The notes: generated from the letters alone by a model not told the origin. A stretch of DNA of 30,727 nucleotides from an uncultured Oscillospiraceae bacterium (GCA_934572335.1 CAKTKU010000026.1:1-30727), one strand, 5' to 3'; numbered from the stretch's first letter, positions 6,847 to 15,074 are shown. Numbers and translations are program-made.

Positions 6847-7920
6847 TTATACGTTGAAGCGGAAGTTCGTCACGTCGCCGTCCTGCATGACATAGTCCTT
6901 GCCTTCCAGCCGGAACAGCCCCTTCTCCTTTGCCGCCGCGACGCTGCCGCAGGCCTTCAGATCCTCAAACGCGACTATCTCCGCGCGGATGAAGCCGCGC
7001 TCAATGTCGGTGTGGATCTTGCCCGCCGCCTTGGGCGCCTTCGTGCCGCGGACGATGGTCCATGCGTGCACATCGTCCTCACCGGCGGTGAGGAAGGAGA
7101 TGTAGCCCAGGAGATCATACGACGTGCGGATGAGCCGGTCAAGCCCGGTCTCCGTCAGGCCAAGATCCTCCATGAACATCTTCGCCTCGTCCGCGTCCAT
7201 CTCGGAGATGTCCTCCTCGAACTTTGCCGCAACGGGCAGCACCGCCGCGCGCTGCGCCGCAGCGATCTCAGAAAGCGCCTTGAAGTTTGCGTTCCCTGCG
7301 TAATCCGCCATGCCGTCCTCGTCGAGGTTGGCAACGTATATCACGGGCTTGACGGTCATGAGACCGCCGTCGACAAGTATATCGCTGTCATCGTCGCCGA
7401 AGTCGAACGAGCGAGCGGGCTTCTCCGCCTCAAGGTGCGCGATGAGCGCCTCGCACATCTCCGCCTCGTGCTTGTACTTTTTGTCGCCGCTCTTGGCGTT
7501 CTTCTTCGCGCGCTCAAGCCGGCGCTCGACGATCTCAATATCCGCGAGGATCATCTCAAGGTCGAACGTCTCCGCGTCGCGCTTCGCGTCCGCCTTCTCA
7601 AGAAAAATGTCGTCATTGTCAAAGCAGCGCACCACGTGCACCAGCGCGTCCGTCTGGCGGATCGCCTGAAACACCTCGTTGCCCTTGCCGCCGCGGCTCA
7701 CGCCTGCCACATCGACGAATTCTATCGTCGCGGGGCTGTACTTCTTCGGGTGGTAATACTCCGCCAGCCAGTCCAGCCGCTCATCTGGCACCTTCGCGTT
7801 GCCGATGTTCGGCTTTGCGCCCGCGTTGGCGTAGGCGCTCGTCTCCGCCTTTGAGCCGGTCAGCGCGTTGAAAAGCGTCGTCTTGCCGACGTTCGGCAGA
7901 CCCACGATACCAAGTTTCAT
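6847..7920 (-). CDS. ychF: Ribosome-binding ATPase YchF (Obg family)
   Basis: A 357-residue cytoplasmic P-loop protein. N-terminal 'GLPNVGKTTLFNALT' is the G1 motif. The usual NKxD base-recognition motif is replaced by 'NLDE', the mark of YchF and the reason it prefers ATP over GTP. The helical insertion (about 120-200) and C-terminal TGS-like domain ('DIERGFIRAEIVAFEDL', 'EGKDYVMQDGDVTNFRFNV') are present, and length is standard. YchF binds ribosomes and has been linked to oxidative-stress responses. It has its own promoter at 7965-7993 and an AAGGAGATG ribosome site. Confidence 0.97.
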   Translation of the reverse strand: MKLGIVGLPNVGKTTLFNALTGSKAETSAYANAGAKPNIGNAKVPDERLDWLAEYYHPKKYSPATIEFVDVAGVSRGGKGNEVFQAIRQTDALVHVVRCFDNDDIFLEKADAKRDAETFDLEMILADIEIVERRLERAKKNAKSGDKKYKHEAEMCEALIAHLEAEKPARSFDFGDDDSDILVDGGLMTVKPVIYVANLDEDGMADYAGNANFKALSEIAAAQRAAVLPVAAKFEEDISEMDADEAKMFMEDLGLTETGLDRLIRTSYDLLGYISFLTAGEDDVHAWTIVRGTKAPKAAGKIHTDIERGFIRAEIVAFEDLKACGSVAAAKEKGLFRLEGKDYVMQDGDVTNFRFNV

Positions 7921-7964
7921 GCTATATACATCTCCTTATGGATCATCTTTTGTCAAACATATAG

Positions 7965-7993
7965 ATTATAGCAGATACCCGCGCGTCCCTCAA
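7965..7993 (-). promoter_or_regulatory. Sigma-A promoter of ychF
   Basis: Minus strand: TTGAGG (7993-7988), 17-bp spacer, TATAAT (7970-7965), about 45 bp upstream of the start codon. Confidence 0.65.
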
Positions 7994-8044
7994 GGTGTTT
8001 TTAGAAATATTCTTCGCGGTCTTTTTTCATGCCCATGTATGAGC

Positions 8045-8749
8045 TTAAATGATGTGTACGTTCCTTTCCACCCAAGCGTTCAGAACCTCAAGCTGTTCTG
8101 GTGTATGGAACCAATGTTCGCCGTTTTTCATGACAGTCAAGTCACATTTGAATTTCCGGCTAAAGTCTTCGATAGTGTCCCGGTCGATCAGGTCGTCAAT
8201 CTCACCATACAGTATTTGCGTTGGAGCATCCCATTTTACGATAGGATTTTCGATGATGTATTCCCAGTAATCCCAGGAGAGGGTTTCACCAAAGCTTGTC
8301 GGGATCGTCCGTTCGCGCTGTAATTGAGCTTCAGAAACATCCGCCCATTTCATCATTTTTGAAACGAGATATTTCATATCCACCACCGGCGATAAGAATA
8401 AACACTGCTCCAAAGCTTCGCTGCTGAAGCTGAGCATACTGAACCATGCGCCTATGCTGTTTGCAAACAAAGAAATACTCTGCCAGTGCATTTTTGCATA
8501 TTCCATTATCATTTTCAATTCCGGAACGGCGTGCCACGGGTCAAATGTGCCTGTTTCGGATCTTCGCTGTCCGTGTTCGGGCAGGTCAATACTCAACACT
8601 TGATACCCTTTCGGGCAGACAATTTCAGAAAATGCCGCGGCTTCCTCTTTATTGCCGCCTTTCCCATGAATGTATAGAAACAGCCGTTCCGACCGCTGAC
8701 CCCATAATACAGCAGGGATTTCATTAATAAAGATATGATAATTCTTCAT
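8045..8749 (-). CDS. Alpha/beta hydrolase, divergent from a TetR regulator
   Basis: A 234-residue serine hydrolase of the alpha/beta fold with no signal peptide, so cytoplasmic. 'FLYIHGKGG' is the oxyanion-hole HG region. The nucleophile elbow is 'ANSIG' with Ser98 (Ala in the first Gly place). 'YGEIDDLID' supplies the acid and 'NGEHWFH' the catalytic His. Substrate is unknown. By eye it is clearly richer in A/T than the housekeeping neighbours and its codon use differs, which suggests transfer. Its promoter and an operator lie in the shared intergenic region with the TetR gene, so it is probably the regulated target. Start supported by GAGGAGAG upstream. Confidence 0.88.
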   Translation of the reverse strand: MKNYHIFINEIPAVLWGQRSERLFLYIHGKGGNKEEAAAFSEIVCPKGYQVLSIDLPEHGQRRSETGTFDPWHAVPELKMIMEYAKMHWQSISLFANSIGAWFSMLSFSSEALEQCLFLSPVVDMKYLVSKMMKWADVSEAQLQRERTIPTSFGETLSWDYWEYIIENPIVKWDAPTQILYGEIDDLIDRDTIEDFSRKFKCDLTVMKNGEHWFHTPEQLEVLNAWVERNVHII

Positions 8750-8786
8750 TGTGCTCTCCTCTATAGCTAATTTAGATAGCTTTCAA

Positions 8787-8801
8787 ACTAATCTGATTAG
8801 T
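8787..8801. promoter_or_regulatory. Operator palindrome at the hydrolase start site
   Basis: ACTAATCTGATTAGT is a perfect palindrome around a central T. It lies immediately downstream of the hydrolase -10 box, where bound repressor would block transcription. Its CTAAT half-site recurs in the second operator and in weaker copies at 8766-8771 and 8847-8852. Confidence 0.65.
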
Positions 8802-8830
8802 ATTTTACATCGAGCATGCAGTTTTGTCAA
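8802..8830 (-). promoter_or_regulatory. Promoter of the alpha/beta hydrolase
   Basis: Minus strand: TTGACA (8830-8825), 17-bp spacer, TAAAAT (8807-8802). Confidence 0.7.
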
Positions 8831-8859
8831 TATGGTTAGGTTTTTTGCTAATAGAAATA

Positions 8860-8888
8860 TTGACTTTGCTAATTATATTAGCTAAAAT
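8860..8888 (+). promoter_or_regulatory. Promoter of the TetR regulator
   Basis: TTGACT (8860-8865), 17-bp spacer, TAAAAT (8883-8888), about 25 bp before the ATG. The spacer is almost entirely filled by an operator. Confidence 0.7.
8868..8882. promoter_or_regulatory. Operator palindrome inside the TetR gene promoter
   Basis: GCTAATTATATTAGC has perfect six-base arms and sits between the -35 and -10 boxes, the classic place for autorepression. It shares the CTAAT half-site with the operator at 8787-8801. Confidence 0.65.
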
Positions 8889-8914
8889 AAAACCGTACTG
8901 ACTTGAAGTGAGGT

Positions 8915-9481
8915 ATGAATATGAAAATCACAAAGGAAGCCGTCATACAGGCCGCATCCGATATAGCGGATGAAAGAGGGCTTAATGAGCTTTCTCTAAA
9001 GGCAGTTGCGGAAAAGCTCAATATCAGAACGCCGTCTTTATATAACCATATAAACAGCCTTGACGATCTTTTAAGAGCTGTCGCTCATAACGGTATGCGG
9101 CAAATGAATGAACAAATGAAGCAAACTGCCATCGGGAAAACCGGGGCTATCGCTATCAAGGCAGCGGCTGTTGAGTATCTTAATTACATGATCGTCCATC
9201 CCGGGGTGTACGAAACCATCCAATGGGCGGCTTGGCATGGCACAGAGGAAACGGCGGCTGTTTTTGACGATTATTTGTCCCTCTTGATCACGCTCATAGA
9301 ATCCTGTGGTTTTCCCACGGAGCATACAGATGAAATCTTGGCTATGCTCACCGGGCTTATCCACGGCTTTACAACACTTCAATTACGATATGCGCTCTCA
9401 GAGCCGGATAGGGTGCGAAATGATTTGAGCAATGCTCTGGATACTTTGCTGAACGGTGTTCAATTAAAATACGGCAGATAA
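8915..9481 (+). CDS. TetR/AcrR-family regulator with WHG C-terminal domain
   Basis: A 188-residue DNA-binding repressor. The N-terminal helix-turn-helix reads 'LSLKAVAEKLNIRTPSLYNHINSLDDLLRAV' in its recognition region (about 27-57, split here only by my reading). The ligand-binding part carries 'WAAWHGTEETAAVF', the Trp-His-Gly signature of the TetR_C WHG family. Ligand unknown. It is divergent from the alpha/beta hydrolase, with a perfect palindrome in each promoter, so it most likely represses itself and the hydrolase. Like its partner it is A/T-rich relative to the surroundings. Start chosen for the GAAGTGAGG ribosome site. Confidence 0.9.
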   Translation: MNMKITKEAVIQAASDIADERGLNELSLKAVAEKLNIRTPSLYNHINSLDDLLRAVAHNGMRQMNEQMKQTAIGKTGAIAIKAAAVEYLNYMIVHPGVYETIQWAAWHGTEETAAVFDDYLSLLITLIESCGFPTEHTDEILAMLTGLIHGFTTLQLRYALSEPDRVRNDLSNALDTLLNGVQLKYGR

Positions 9482-9523
9482 ATAACCGGACAATATACAA
9501 CATCTATCTCCCGCAGAAAGCTC

Positions 9524-9552
9524 TTGTTTTTACCAAGCGTTGGGGCTATAAT
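9524..9552 (+). promoter_or_regulatory. Promoter of the HSL-type esterase
   Basis: TTGTTT (9524-9529), 17-bp spacer, TATAAT (9547-9552). A short GGTTA/TAACC repeat (9555-9572) follows in the leader. Confidence 0.6.
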
Positions 9553-9621
9553 TTGGTTAGAGGAGATTAACCGTTGCGGTCATTCAGCATTTTCTAAATA
9601 TAAGATGAAGGAGAGATTTTC

Positions 9622-10527
9622 ATGAGCATTTTTGCGGCGCTGCTGCGCGGCGTTTACAAGCTCTCCGGCGCGAAGAAGGCATTTTCTCTGCCGGAGGACG
9701 AAATTCTGAAGGTGATCGAAAAGCAGAACAGGAGCCGCGGCGTTTTCACGCCCACGGACAAAAAGGCGTATTACGAAACCGTCACGGTGAACGGCTTCCC
9801 CTGCCTCATTGTCCGGCAGAAGCCCACACCGTCGGAACGGGCGATACTGTATTTCTTCGGCGGCGGCATGGTCATCGGCCCGGACAAGGGCGATCTGCCG
9901 GTCATGCGCAAGCTGAGCCGCGAGAGCGGGTGCGACGTGTGGTTCCCGTTCTACCCGCTGTGCACGGAGCACTGCATCACGGAGACCTACGATATGGCAT
10001 ACGAATGCTACCGGCGGATGATCGCGCTCTACGGCGGCGGTAACGTCAGCACCTGCGGGTTCTCCTCCGGCGGTGCGCTGGCGCTCGGCATCGCGGCGCA
10101 CAACAACGCCCAGCCTGAGCCTCTGCCGCAGCCGCGCCACATCGTCGCGGTGTCTCCCGGCGAGGTGCCGTGGAACGACGCGGAAAAGGCGCGCATGCAG
10201 GAGCTGAACGCCAGGGATGTCGCCATCGACTATGCGTTCATGGTGACGGTGGAGAAATTCATGCGCCACGGGCAGCCGGATGTGCCGGACTACATGATCT
10301 CCGGCTCGCGCGGCGATTTTTCCGGCGTGGGGGATATCCACTTCTTTTACAGCGCGGACGAGGTGCTCTACGGCGCGCTGCCGGACTTTGAAGCCGCATG
10401 CGCGAAGGCCGGCGTTCCCTGCACCGCGTTTGCCCGTCCGGGCATGGTGCACTGCTACTGCATGCTGCCGTGCTTCAAGGAGGCGAAGGAGGACTTTGCC
10501 AAGATAACGGACATCCTGCGCAAATAA
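9622..10527 (+). CDS. Alpha/beta hydrolase fold-3 (HSL family) esterase
   Basis: A 301-residue cytoplasmic esterase/acetyl-hydrolase of the hormone-sensitive lipase family. The oxyanion motif is 'FGGGM' (79-83) in place of the usual HGGG, the nucleophile elbow is 'GFSSG' with Ser148, and 'GMVHCY' near the C terminus carries the catalytic His. Many HSL members deacylate small esters or acetylated carbohydrates; the substrate here cannot be told. It has a strong AAGGAGAG ribosome site and its own promoter. Base use matches the high-GC background, unlike the TetR/hydrolase pair just upstream. Confidence 0.85.
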   Translation: MSIFAALLRGVYKLSGAKKAFSLPEDEILKVIEKQNRSRGVFTPTDKKAYYETVTVNGFPCLIVRQKPTPSERAILYFFGGGMVIGPDKGDLPVMRKLSRESGCDVWFPFYPLCTEHCITETYDMAYECYRRMIALYGGGNVSTCGFSSGGALALGIAAHNNAQPEPLPQPRHIVAVSPGEVPWNDAEKARMQELNARDVAIDYAFMVTVEKFMRHGQPDVPDYMISGSRGDFSGVGDIHFFYSADEVLYGALPDFEAACAKAGVPCTAFARPGMVHCYCMLPCFKEAKEDFAKITDILRK

Positions 10528-10542
10528 CCGCGCATTCCGCGC

Positions 10543-10571
10543 TTGACATTGCGCACATCTTATGCTACACT
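10543..10571 (+). promoter_or_regulatory. Promoter of the MATE-remnant leader transcript
   Basis: TTGACA (10543-10548), 17-bp spacer, TACACT (10566-10571). Confidence 0.7.
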
Positions 10572-10577
10572 CTCCCC

Positions 10578-10662
10578 TGCTCGCTGGAGGGCAAGTTGTT
10601 CGGAGAAGCAACAGCCGGATAAGGCGCAGGCTGAAACGTCTGTACTTTATCCGGCTTTTTTT
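10578..10662 (+). promoter_or_regulatory. Attenuator-like structured leader of unknown class
   Basis: Between the promoter and the MATE remnant lies an approximately 85-nt leader. It contains a stem (GTTGTT/AGCAAC around 10595-10612) and ends in a terminator: AGCCGGATAA (10613-10622) pairs with TTATCCGGCT (10647-10656), then seven T. It looks like a riboswitch or attenuator platform, but I recognise no aptamer class in it. Confidence 0.5.
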
Positions 10663-10692
10663 CGTGCATACAATGAAAGGAGAGATGTACAA

Positions 10693-11004
10693 ATGGATTT
10701 TCTGAACGGCAGTATAAGATCGCTTTACTTCAAATACCTATCCGCCGCGTTCGGCAGCGCGCTGATAACCTGCGTTTACAGTGTTGTGGACATGGCGATG
10801 GTCGGGCAGTATCAGGGGCCGGAGGGTGCGGCGGCGCTCGCCGTCGTCGCGCCGGTGTGGAACATCATATACAGCCTCGTGCTGCCCGTGCTGGCGGGTG
10901 CGGGCTCCATATGGTTCGCCATGCCAATTACGGAGCTTGCCGTTGCCTTCTACGCCGTCTCCGCCATGCGGCGCTATACGCTCGCGCTGCCTGAGGGTAC
11001 GTGA
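10693..11004 (+). pseudogene. MATE efflux transporter remnant with internal in-frame deletion
   Basis: The 103-residue frame joins the N terminus of a MATE-family transporter ('LYFKYLSAAFGSALIT', 'SVVDMAMVGQYQGPEG', 'ALAVVAPVWNIIYSL') to what looks like its extreme C terminus ('IWFAMPITELAVAFYAVSAMRRY'). Full MATE proteins are about 440-460 residues with twelve membrane helices; roughly 350 residues are missing and the frame is kept. The product could not work as a normal antiporter. The promoter, attenuator-like leader and AAAGGAGAG ribosome site are still intact, which suggests recent loss, or an assembly join. Function as a small membrane protein cannot be excluded. Confidence 0.75.
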
Positions 11005-11027
11005 GCACACAGACGCCGATACGCAAA

Positions 11028-11057
11028 ATCACCCGGCACGAAGCTGTGCCGGGTGAT
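11028..11057. terminator. Bidirectional terminator between the MATE remnant and ftsH
   Basis: Perfect 12-bp stem (11028-11039 with 11046-11057, six-base loop). It is followed by AGTTTTA on the plus strand and TTTGC on the minus strand, between convergent genes. Confidence 0.75.
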
Positions 11058-11071
11058 AGTTTTATATTCCC

Positions 11072-13114
11072 TTATTCGTTCTTCGGCGTGCCGTCCTCTT
11101 TCGGGGCGTCCGCCTCGGGAGCGTCAGTGATACCGTCGGAGGGGCTTGCCTCCTCGCTCTGCGCCTTTTCCTCGGCGTAGCCGTCGGTCATGGAGATGTG
11201 GCGGGCGGGACGCTCGATAGTTTCGTCGTTTCTCGCCTCACGTATCTTTTTTGCGGAGATGGGCATGAACTCGCCATGCTCGAAGTAGTAATTGAACTCC
11301 TCCGCCTCCATGGTCTCATGCTCGAGAAGGTACTCGGCAATGTCGCGCAACTCCTTGGAGTGCTCGGTGAGTATCCACTCGCACATCTCGGCGGCGCGGT
11401 CAAATATCTTTTTGACCTCTTCGTCGATGATGGCGGCGGTCTCCTCGGAATAGCTCTTCGTCTGACCGAAGTCGCGCCCGATGAAGATGCTGTGGCCGGA
11501 ATTATCGTAGGAGATGGGTCCGAGACGGTCGCTCATGCCGTACTTCATGACCATGTCGCGGGCGATGGAGCTCGCCTGCTGGATATCGCCGGACGCGCCG
11601 GTGGATATATCGTCAAGGAAGAGCTTTTCCGACATTCTGCCGCCAAGCGCCATGACGATGTTCTCGAACATCTCTTCTCTGGACTTGAAGTTCTCCAGAT
11701 CCTCCTGCGGGCGGAAGAGCGTGAAGCCTCCGGCAGGTCCGCGGGGGATGATGGTGATATAGTGCACGGGGTCGACGTGCGTGAGGAACTTGCCGGTGAC
11801 GGCGTGACCCGACTCGTGATACGCCGTGAGGCGGCGGGCCTTGTCGCTCATCTTGCGGCTCTTCTTCTCGGGACCCATCTGCACCTTGAGGACAGCCTCG
11901 TCCACGTCCTCCATGGTGATGAAGCGGTGCTTGCGGCGCACCGCGAGCAGCGCCGCCTCGTTCATGAGGTTTTCAAGGTCGGCACCGGCAAAGCCCGGCG
12001 TGCCCTTGGCGATGGAGTTGAGATCGACATCGTCCGCGAGCTGCTTGTCGCGGGAGTGTATTTTCAGTATTGCCTCGCGCCCGCGTATATCGGGCAGACC
12101 GACGTAAACCTGACGGTCGAAGCGGCCGGGGCGGAGGAGCGCGTTATCGAGAATATCCGCGCGGTTCGTCGCCGCCATGACGATTACGCCTTCGTTGCTG
12201 CCGAAGCCGTCCATCTCCACAAGCAGCTGGTTGAGCGTCTGCTCGCGCTCATCGTGACCGCCGCCGAGACCGCTGCCTCTCTGGCGGCCGACAGCGTCGA
12301 TCTCGTCGATGAATATGATCGCCGGGGCAGCCTTCTTCGCCTGGTCAAAGAGGTCTCTGACGCGCCCCGCGCCCACACCGACATACAGCTCCACAAAGTC
12401 GGAGCCGGAGATGGAGAGGAACTGCACATTTGCCTCGCCCGCCACAGCCTTGGCGAGCAGGGTCTTACCTGTTCCCGGAGGTCCAACGAGCAGCACGCCC
12501 TTGGGTATGCGCGCGCCCATGGCAGTGTACGCCTTCGGGTCCTTGAGGAAGTCGACGATCTCGGCCAGCTCCTCCTTCTCCTCGTCGCATCCCGCGACGT
12601 CGGCGAAGGTCTTCTTTTCCTTTTCATCGCTGCCGAGCTTGGTGCGCGCCTTGCTGAACTTGCCGACGCCGCCCTGCATCCCGCCGGCCTTGTTCATCAT
12701 CACGTACCACAGCGCCATCGCCGCGATCATGATGATGAGGTACGGCAAAAACTGCGCCCACCATGGGATCTCAAGCCCCTTGCCGTAATCGTACTCTTCG
12801 AGTATACCGGCGTCCTGCTGCTCCTTTATAAGGTCGCCGAGATCCTCATAAAACACCGAGAAGCTATAGAGCTCGTAGCTCAGCTCCTCCACGGGCTTCA
12901 CAGGATCGTCCGTGCGCACCTTGAGCAGCACGGTGTTGCCCTCGGTCTTGAACGACTGCACCTTTTCCTCCTTGAAGAGGTCAACGAGGTCGGAATACGT
13001 CTCGACCTTGCCGGTGTCGGTGTCCTTCGTCATGGTGAATATGACTGCCACGAGGATCACGAGCAGCAGCACATAAAACCCCAGATCTCTGGTTCTGTTG
13101 CGGTTGGGTTTCAA
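11072..13114 (-). CDS. ftsH: ATP-dependent zinc metalloprotease FtsH
   Basis: A 680-residue membrane-bound AAA protease that degrades membrane and short-lived cytosolic proteins. Two membrane helices (about 12-28 and 118-140) flank an extracytoplasmic domain. Walker A is 'GPPGTGKT' (211-218), Walker B 'IIFIDEID' (266-273), the second region of homology includes 'RPGRFDRQ' (328-335), and the zinc site is HESGH (433-437). The C-terminal tail is acidic and low-complexity. The first codon is TTG; I see no better ATG or GTG ahead of the first membrane helix, and the nearest Shine-Dalgarno-like site (TAAGG) is unusually far, about 13 nt. It follows hpt and tilS, the conserved Gram-positive order. 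Confidence 0.97.
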   Translation of the reverse strand: MKPNRNRTRDLGFYVLLLVILVAVIFTMTKDTDTGKVETYSDLVDLFKEEKVQSFKTEGNTVLLKVRTDDPVKPVEELSYELYSFSVFYEDLGDLIKEQQDAGILEEYDYGKGLEIPWWAQFLPYLIIMIAAMALWYVMMNKAGGMQGGVGKFSKARTKLGSDEKEKKTFADVAGCDEEKEELAEIVDFLKDPKAYTAMGARIPKGVLLVGPPGTGKTLLAKAVAGEANVQFLSISGSDFVELYVGVGAGRVRDLFDQAKKAAPAIIFIDEIDAVGRQRGSGLGGGHDEREQTLNQLLVEMDGFGSNEGVIVMAATNRADILDNALLRPGRFDRQVYVGLPDIRGREAILKIHSRDKQLADDVDLNSIAKGTPGFAGADLENLMNEAALLAVRRKHRFITMEDVDEAVLKVQMGPEKKSRKMSDKARRLTAYHESGHAVTGKFLTHVDPVHYITIIPRGPAGGFTLFRPQEDLENFKSREEMFENIVMALGGRMSEKLFLDDISTGASGDIQQASSIARDMVMKYGMSDRLGPISYDNSGHSIFIGRDFGQTKSYSEETAAIIDEEVKKIFDRAAEMCEWILTEHSKELRDIAEYLLEHETMEAEEFNYYFEHGEFMPISAKKIREARNDETIERPARHISMTDGYAEEKAQSEEASPSDGITDAPEADAPKEDGTPKNE

Positions 13115-13185
13115 AAATCGGTCACATCCTTAATTTAAGGTCTATCTAACTATAACTATATAAGTATATAAATTAAATGCGGATT

Positions 13186-13734
13186 TTATTTGGCGGAGTA
13201 TACCTCGGGCTTGAGCACGCCGATATACGGCAGATTGCGGTAGCGCTCGTTATAGTCCAGCCCGTAGCCCACGACGAATGCGTCCGGCACCTCAAAGCAG
13301 GAATAGTCCGCGTGGATATCCGCCTTGCGGCGGGCGGGCTTGTCCATGAGCGTGACGATTTTGATGGACGCGGGCTTTCTCACGGAGAGATAGTTCTTGA
13401 GATAATTGAGCGTGATGCCGGAATCGAGTATATCCTCCACAAGGATGAGATGCCGCCCGGCGATGTCCTCGTTCAGGTCCTTATTTATCTTCACCGCGCC
13501 GGTGGAGGTCGTCCCCTGATAGGAGGAGACCGCCATAAAGTCCATTGAGCAGTTGATGGTCACATGGCGCATGAGGTCTGCCATGAAGATGAAGCAGCCC
13601 TTCAGCACGCCGACGAATATCGGCTCCGTGCCCTCGTAGTCCTTCGATATCTGCGCCCCGACCTTCTGCACATTTTTCTCGATCTCTATCTGCGAGATCA
13701 GAACGCGCTCAATGTCCTTTTCCATAACATCCAT
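13186..13734 (-). CDS. hpt: Hypoxanthine phosphoribosyltransferase
   Basis: Converts hypoxanthine or guanine plus PRPP to IMP or GMP in purine salvage. The 182-residue protein has the type I PRTase fold: 'VGVLKGCFIFMADL' (PPi loop region), 'DFMAVSSYQ' and the PRPP-binding motif 'LILVEDILDSGITL' (about 95-108), then 'VVGYGLDYNERYRNLPYIGVL' at the C terminus. Length is standard. It lies between tilS and ftsH, 23 bp from tilS, and in Bacillus-type genomes these three are linked, with Hpt and TilS also reported to affect ftsH expression. The start could also be the ATG nine bases further in. Confidence 0.96.
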   Translation of the reverse strand: MDVMEKDIERVLISQIEIEKNVQKVGAQISKDYEGTEPIFVGVLKGCFIFMADLMRHVTINCSMDFMAVSSYQGTTSTGAVKINKDLNEDIAGRHLILVEDILDSGITLNYLKNYLSVRKPASIKIVTLMDKPARRKADIHADYSCFEVPDAFVVGYGLDYNERYRNLPYIGVLKPEVYSAK

Positions 13735-13757
13735 CAGTCATTTTCTCCCTATGATTT

Positions 13758-15074
13758 TTATATTTTTTCTATTTGAATACAGAGTACCCTATCCCCTGCT
13801 TCGGGCCTGCAGCGCTCGTCTGTCCCAAAGCCTACGACTGCCGCGATGCCCCTTTCGTCCCTGATGACAACGGTCGTATCCCGCTGCCGCTGGGTCATGT
13901 GTCTCTCTGTGAAAAGGCTCTTGAGGCTCTTTGTGCAGCCCCTGCCCGCGGGAGAAAACCTGTCCCCCGGCTGTCTGCCGGTGCATTTGACATTCCCGTA
14001 TATACTCTCACATCTGAGACAATAAGTCTTGAACAAGCCGTAAATTTCTCCCGTATACACGGAGAAAAATGACCGCAGACGAAGCCCGGCCTCCGGCACA
14101 TCAAGCGTCTCGCCGGGGACGAGCACGCGCTCCGTCACCGTCCGCTTTTCCGGCTCTTTAAAATATATTCTGCCCTGCTCGCGCCGCACTCTTCCGCCGG
14201 GGAGGTCGGCATAGCCCAGCCCCTCGCCCGCCGCGAGTGCGAGCACCGCGTCCACGTGCGCCATGTCGAGATTTCTTCCCCACAGCGCGCGCACCGCGCG
14301 CGACGACACTGCCGGGTGCAGCGCTGTGAGCGCCGCGCACTCCACGCTCTCCCCGTCGAAGCTCTCATCCAGAAAGCGCCGCACCGCGGAGGCGAAATAA
14401 TCCTCATCCTGCCGCAGCAGCCCCGCCGTGCGCGCGATGGCGGCGGTAAAGCCGGGGTTTATCCTCCGCAGAGGCGGCATGACCGCGTGGCGGATGAGAT
14501 TGCGGCTGTATTCATCCTGCGCGTTCGTGCTGTCCTCGACATGGTCGAGCGCGTTCGCCGCGAGATACGCCTCTATCTCCGCGCGCGTGACGGCGATCAG
14601 CGGGCGGATGATATTGCCCCTTTGCGCCGGTATCCCGCCGAGCCCCTTCGTCCCGCTCCCGCGGGCGAGGTTGAAAAGCACGGTCTCGGCGTTGTCGTCG
14701 GCGTTATGCGCCGTGGCAATGTATCGGCAGTCCATCCGCGCGGCGGCATCGGCAAGGAATTTATATCTCAGCGCTCTCGCCGCTTCCTCCGTGCCGAGGC
14801 GCTGCGCCGCGGCATAGGCGGGCACGTCCCCGTGCTCCACCGCGAGCGGAACGCCGAGTCTTTCGCACAGCGCCGTGACAAACGCCGCGTCGCGCAGCGA
14901 CTCCCCGCCGCGTATGCCGTGCTCATAGTGCGCCGCGCACACGCGCATGCCGGTCTCCTCCGCGCGGCGGACGAGCAGATGCAGCATGCACACCGAATCC
15001 GCCCCGCCGGACACCGCCGCGAGCACGCTGCCGCAATCCTCCGGCAGCGTCAGTTTTTTCTCTATATCAGCCAT
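13758..15074 (-). CDS. tilS: tRNA(Ile)-lysidine synthetase
   Basis: Attaches lysine to C34 of the CAU-anticodon tRNA-Ile so that it reads AUA. The N-terminal PP-loop motif 'SGGADS' (about 22-27) binds ATP. 'HYEHGIRG', 'TAHNADDNAETVLFNLARGSG' and 'RPLIAVTRAEIEAYL' are the usual ATP- and tRNA-binding blocks. The C-terminal domain ('GRQPGDRFSPAGR...KSLKSLFTERH') is the TilS tRNA-recognition part. The start ATG at 15074 overlaps the dnaB stop, so translation is probably coupled; a GTG at 15083 is the alternative. No strong separate ribosome site is seen. Confidence 0.96.
   Translation of the reverse strand: MADIEKKLTLPEDCGSVLAAVSGGADSVCMLHLLVRRAEETGMRVCAAHYEHGIRGGESLRDAAFVTALCERLGVPLAVEHGDVPAYAAAQRLGTEEAARALRYKFLADAAARMDCRYIATAHNADDNAETVLFNLARGSGTKGLGGIPAQRGNIIRPLIAVTRAEIEAYLAANALDHVEDSTNAQDEYSRNLIRHAVMPPLRRINPGFTAAIARTAGLLRQDEDYFASAVRRFLDESFDGESVECAALTALHPAVSSRAVRALWGRNLDMAHVDAVLALAAGEGLGYADLPGGRVRREQGRIYFKEPEKRTVTERVLVPGETLDVPEAGLRLRSFFSVYTGEIYGLFKTYCLRCESIYGNVKCTGRQPGDRFSPAGRGCTKSLKSLFTERHMTQRQRDTTVVIRDERGIAAVVGFGTDERCRPEAGDRVLCIQIEKI

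Noticed and set aside
10578..10662. MATE leader as a guanidine (ykkC) riboswitch
   Set aside because: The conserved ykkC blocks that I know are not present; only the terminator shape is supported.
11198..13138. Long open frame antisense to ftsH (and similar ones opposite the ATPase, gdpP, the dehydratase and the VorB gene)
   Set aside because: All are antisense shadows of confident genes with GC-driven lack of stop codons. None has recognisable domains or start signals.
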